Origin: CAVPRW01 sp046727435 [NCBI: bacterium]
GTDB taxonomy: Bacteria > Tectomicrobia > Entotheonellia > J063
Direction of reading: 5' to 3'
Assembly (NCBI GenBank): GCA_046727435.1
Contig: JBKPCR010000361.1
Coordinates: forward strand, 1 to 6,525
Length of the DNA: 6,525 bases
How positions within the stretch are numbered: the stretch's first letter is position 1; each line of letters starts with the position of its first letter. The notes beneath the pieces are model-generated. The model did not search any database and was not told the DNA's origin. It saw nothing but the letters and a program-made list of their open reading frames with translations. Positions 5,455 through 6,525 of this stretch are shown piece by piece. Both the position numbers and the translations under genes were made by a program.

Positions 5455-6525
5455 TTATTGGATGGATGTGGCCAAGACCTCCTGCGCCGCCCGCACCCCA
5501 GCTCCCCATTCGAGAGGATATCCCAGATGATGGAGGACGATCTCGACGGCTGACACCATGGTGATCACGTCAAAGGTATCGACGTAGCCCATATGCGCCA
5601 GCCGGAATACTTTACCACGCAAGCGGTCCTGCCCGCCCACGATGGTGGTATTGCACAGGTCCTGGAACAGCTTGGGGATGCGGGCGCCGTCGATCCCTGC
5701 CGGCACACGGACGACCGTGAGGGCGTCACTCGGGGATTTCTCCGCCAGAAGCGATAACCCCAGGGCCTTGATCCCAGCGCGTGTGGCCTCGGCGAGTTGT
5801 CGATGGCGCCGAAAGATGTGGTCGAGCCCTTCCGCACGGAGGGATCTGAGCGCCTCACGCAGGGCAACCACCACCGGGGTGGGTAAGGTGTAGGGATGGT
5901 CATCTTGCTCAAGTTCGCTGCGAATCTTGAGCAGATCGAAATAATAGCGTGGCAAATTGGTCTCCGCCGCCCGCTGCCAAGCCCTGTCGCTCAGAGCCAC
6001 AAAGGCCAATCCCGGCGGCAGCATCATGGCCTTTTGTGAGCCGGCGACGACGGCATCGAGCCCCCACTCATCTGTGCGGACATCAGTGGCACCAAGTGCG
6101 GACACCGCGTCCACCAGGAGCAGGGCCTGCGGATGCGCCTTGACGATTTCCCCCAGGGCGCGCACATCGTGGGCCGCGCCGGTGGAGGTCTCACACGCCT
6201 GAACGCAGACACCGCGGATCAAGTCATCCCGCGCCAAAGCAGCGACCACGTCACCCGGCTTAACCGCCTCGCCCCAGGGGACTTCCAGAGTCACGGCCTT
6301 TACCCCATAGGCGCGACAGATCTCCCCCCAGCGCTCGCCGAACTTGCCACCACTGATGACCAGGGCCCGGTCACCGGTGGAGAACAGATTGGCCACGGCC
6401 GCCTCCATGGCGCCGGTGCCAGAGGCTGACAGAAGGATCACCTCACCAGAGGTCTGGAAGAGATATTTCAGGCCCTCCCGCACCTCCGACAGGGTTTCGA
6501 GGAATTGCGGCTCGCGATGGTGCAG
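5455..6525 (-). CDS. Class V PLP aminotransferase, alanine-glyoxylate / serine-pyruvate type (N-terminus missing)
   Basis: The gene runs off the window: the frame is open to 6525, so the GTG at 6483 is internal. The 356 visible residues start LHHREPQFLETL, a segment that normally follows a short LTPGPTPVP opening, so about 25-30 residues are missing. SASGTGAMEAAVANL binds the PLP phosphate, Asp139 (LLLVDAVSALG) contacts the PLP ring nitrogen, and Lys165 (GSQKAMMLPPG) forms the Schiff base. The C-terminal small domain carries GKVFRLAHMGYVDTFDV. Such enzymes move amino groups among serine, alanine, glyoxylate and pyruvate, and some relatives act on phosphoserine. Its place just upstream of serA suggests a role in serine metabolism, possibly replacing SerC. 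Substrate cannot be read from sequence alone, so no gene symbol is given. Confidence 0.92.
   Translation of the reverse strand: MHHREPQFLETLSEVREGLKYLFQTSGEVILLSASGTGAMEAAVANLFSTGDRALVISGGKFGERWGEICRAYGVKAVTLEVPWGEAVKPGDVVAALARDDLIRGVCVQACETSTGAAHDVRALGEIVKAHPQALLLVDAVSALGATDVRTDEWGLDAVVAGSQKAMMLPPGLAFVALSDRAWQRAAETNLPRYYFDLLKIRSELEQDDHPYTLPTPVVVALREALRSLRAEGLDHIFRRHRQLAEATRAGIKALGLSLLAEKSPSDALTVVRVPAGIDGARIPKLFQDLCNTTIVGGQDRLRGKVFRLAHMGYVDTFDVITMVSAVEIVLHHLGYPLEWGAGVRAAQEVLATSIQ

Overview
This is bacterial chromosomal sequence with GC-rich coding regions (mostly G or C at third positions). It has intact core-metabolism genes, a sensor kinase, a membrane-anchored Ig-fold protein and one decayed insertion sequence. 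The gene content does not name a species. A free-living bacterium from a GC-rich environmental phylum would fit (NC10/Methylomirabilota- or Nitrospirota-like), but that is a weak inference. Both ends of the window cut through genes.

Layout. (1) Positions 1-1268, plus strand: 3' part of a soluble-looking sensor histidine kinase (GAF tail, PAS, HisKA, HATPase) with no receiver domain. (2) 1269-1772: 504 bp between convergent genes with no supportable gene. (3) 1773-3010, minus strand: a membrane protein with an IPT/TIG-like domain, three to four membrane helices and a C-terminal putative-Ig (He_PIG-like) domain. The Ig-like domain is split from the rest by a one-base frameshift at about 1964-1969, so the intact reading frame appears to stop early at 1961. 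(4) 3020-3253, minus strand: a small hydrophobic ORF whose stop codon lies inside the Shine-Dalgarno of the membrane-protein gene. (5) 3254-3661: leader/intergenic DNA with a good sigma70-type promoter on the minus strand, a hairpin and a short tandem repeat. (6) 3662-3811, minus strand: C-terminal scrap of an IS5-like transposase, ending directly against the serA stop codon. (7) 3813-5399, minus strand: serA, a full-length 528-residue D-3-phosphoglycerate dehydrogenase with ACT domain. (8) 5455-6525, minus strand: a class V aminotransferase (alanine-glyoxylate/serine-pyruvate type) lacking only its first few tens of residues at the window edge.

How the genes work together. The aminotransferase and serA are read in the same direction 55 bp apart and most likely form a serine-synthesis unit: SerA oxidises 3-phosphoglycerate, and the aminotransferase either aminates the product in place of SerC or links serine and glyoxylate/pyruvate pools. 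The small hydrophobic ORF and the IPT/Ig membrane protein look like a second, translationally coupled unit of unknown function, with its own promoter near 3557-3585. The histidine kinase converges on that unit and has no visible partner here.

The most interesting points are the frameshift that removes the Ig-like domain, the uncharacterised membrane pair with its internally duplicated N-terminus, and the transposase scrap at the serA stop. I see no CRISPR array, tRNA, rRNA or clear defence system.
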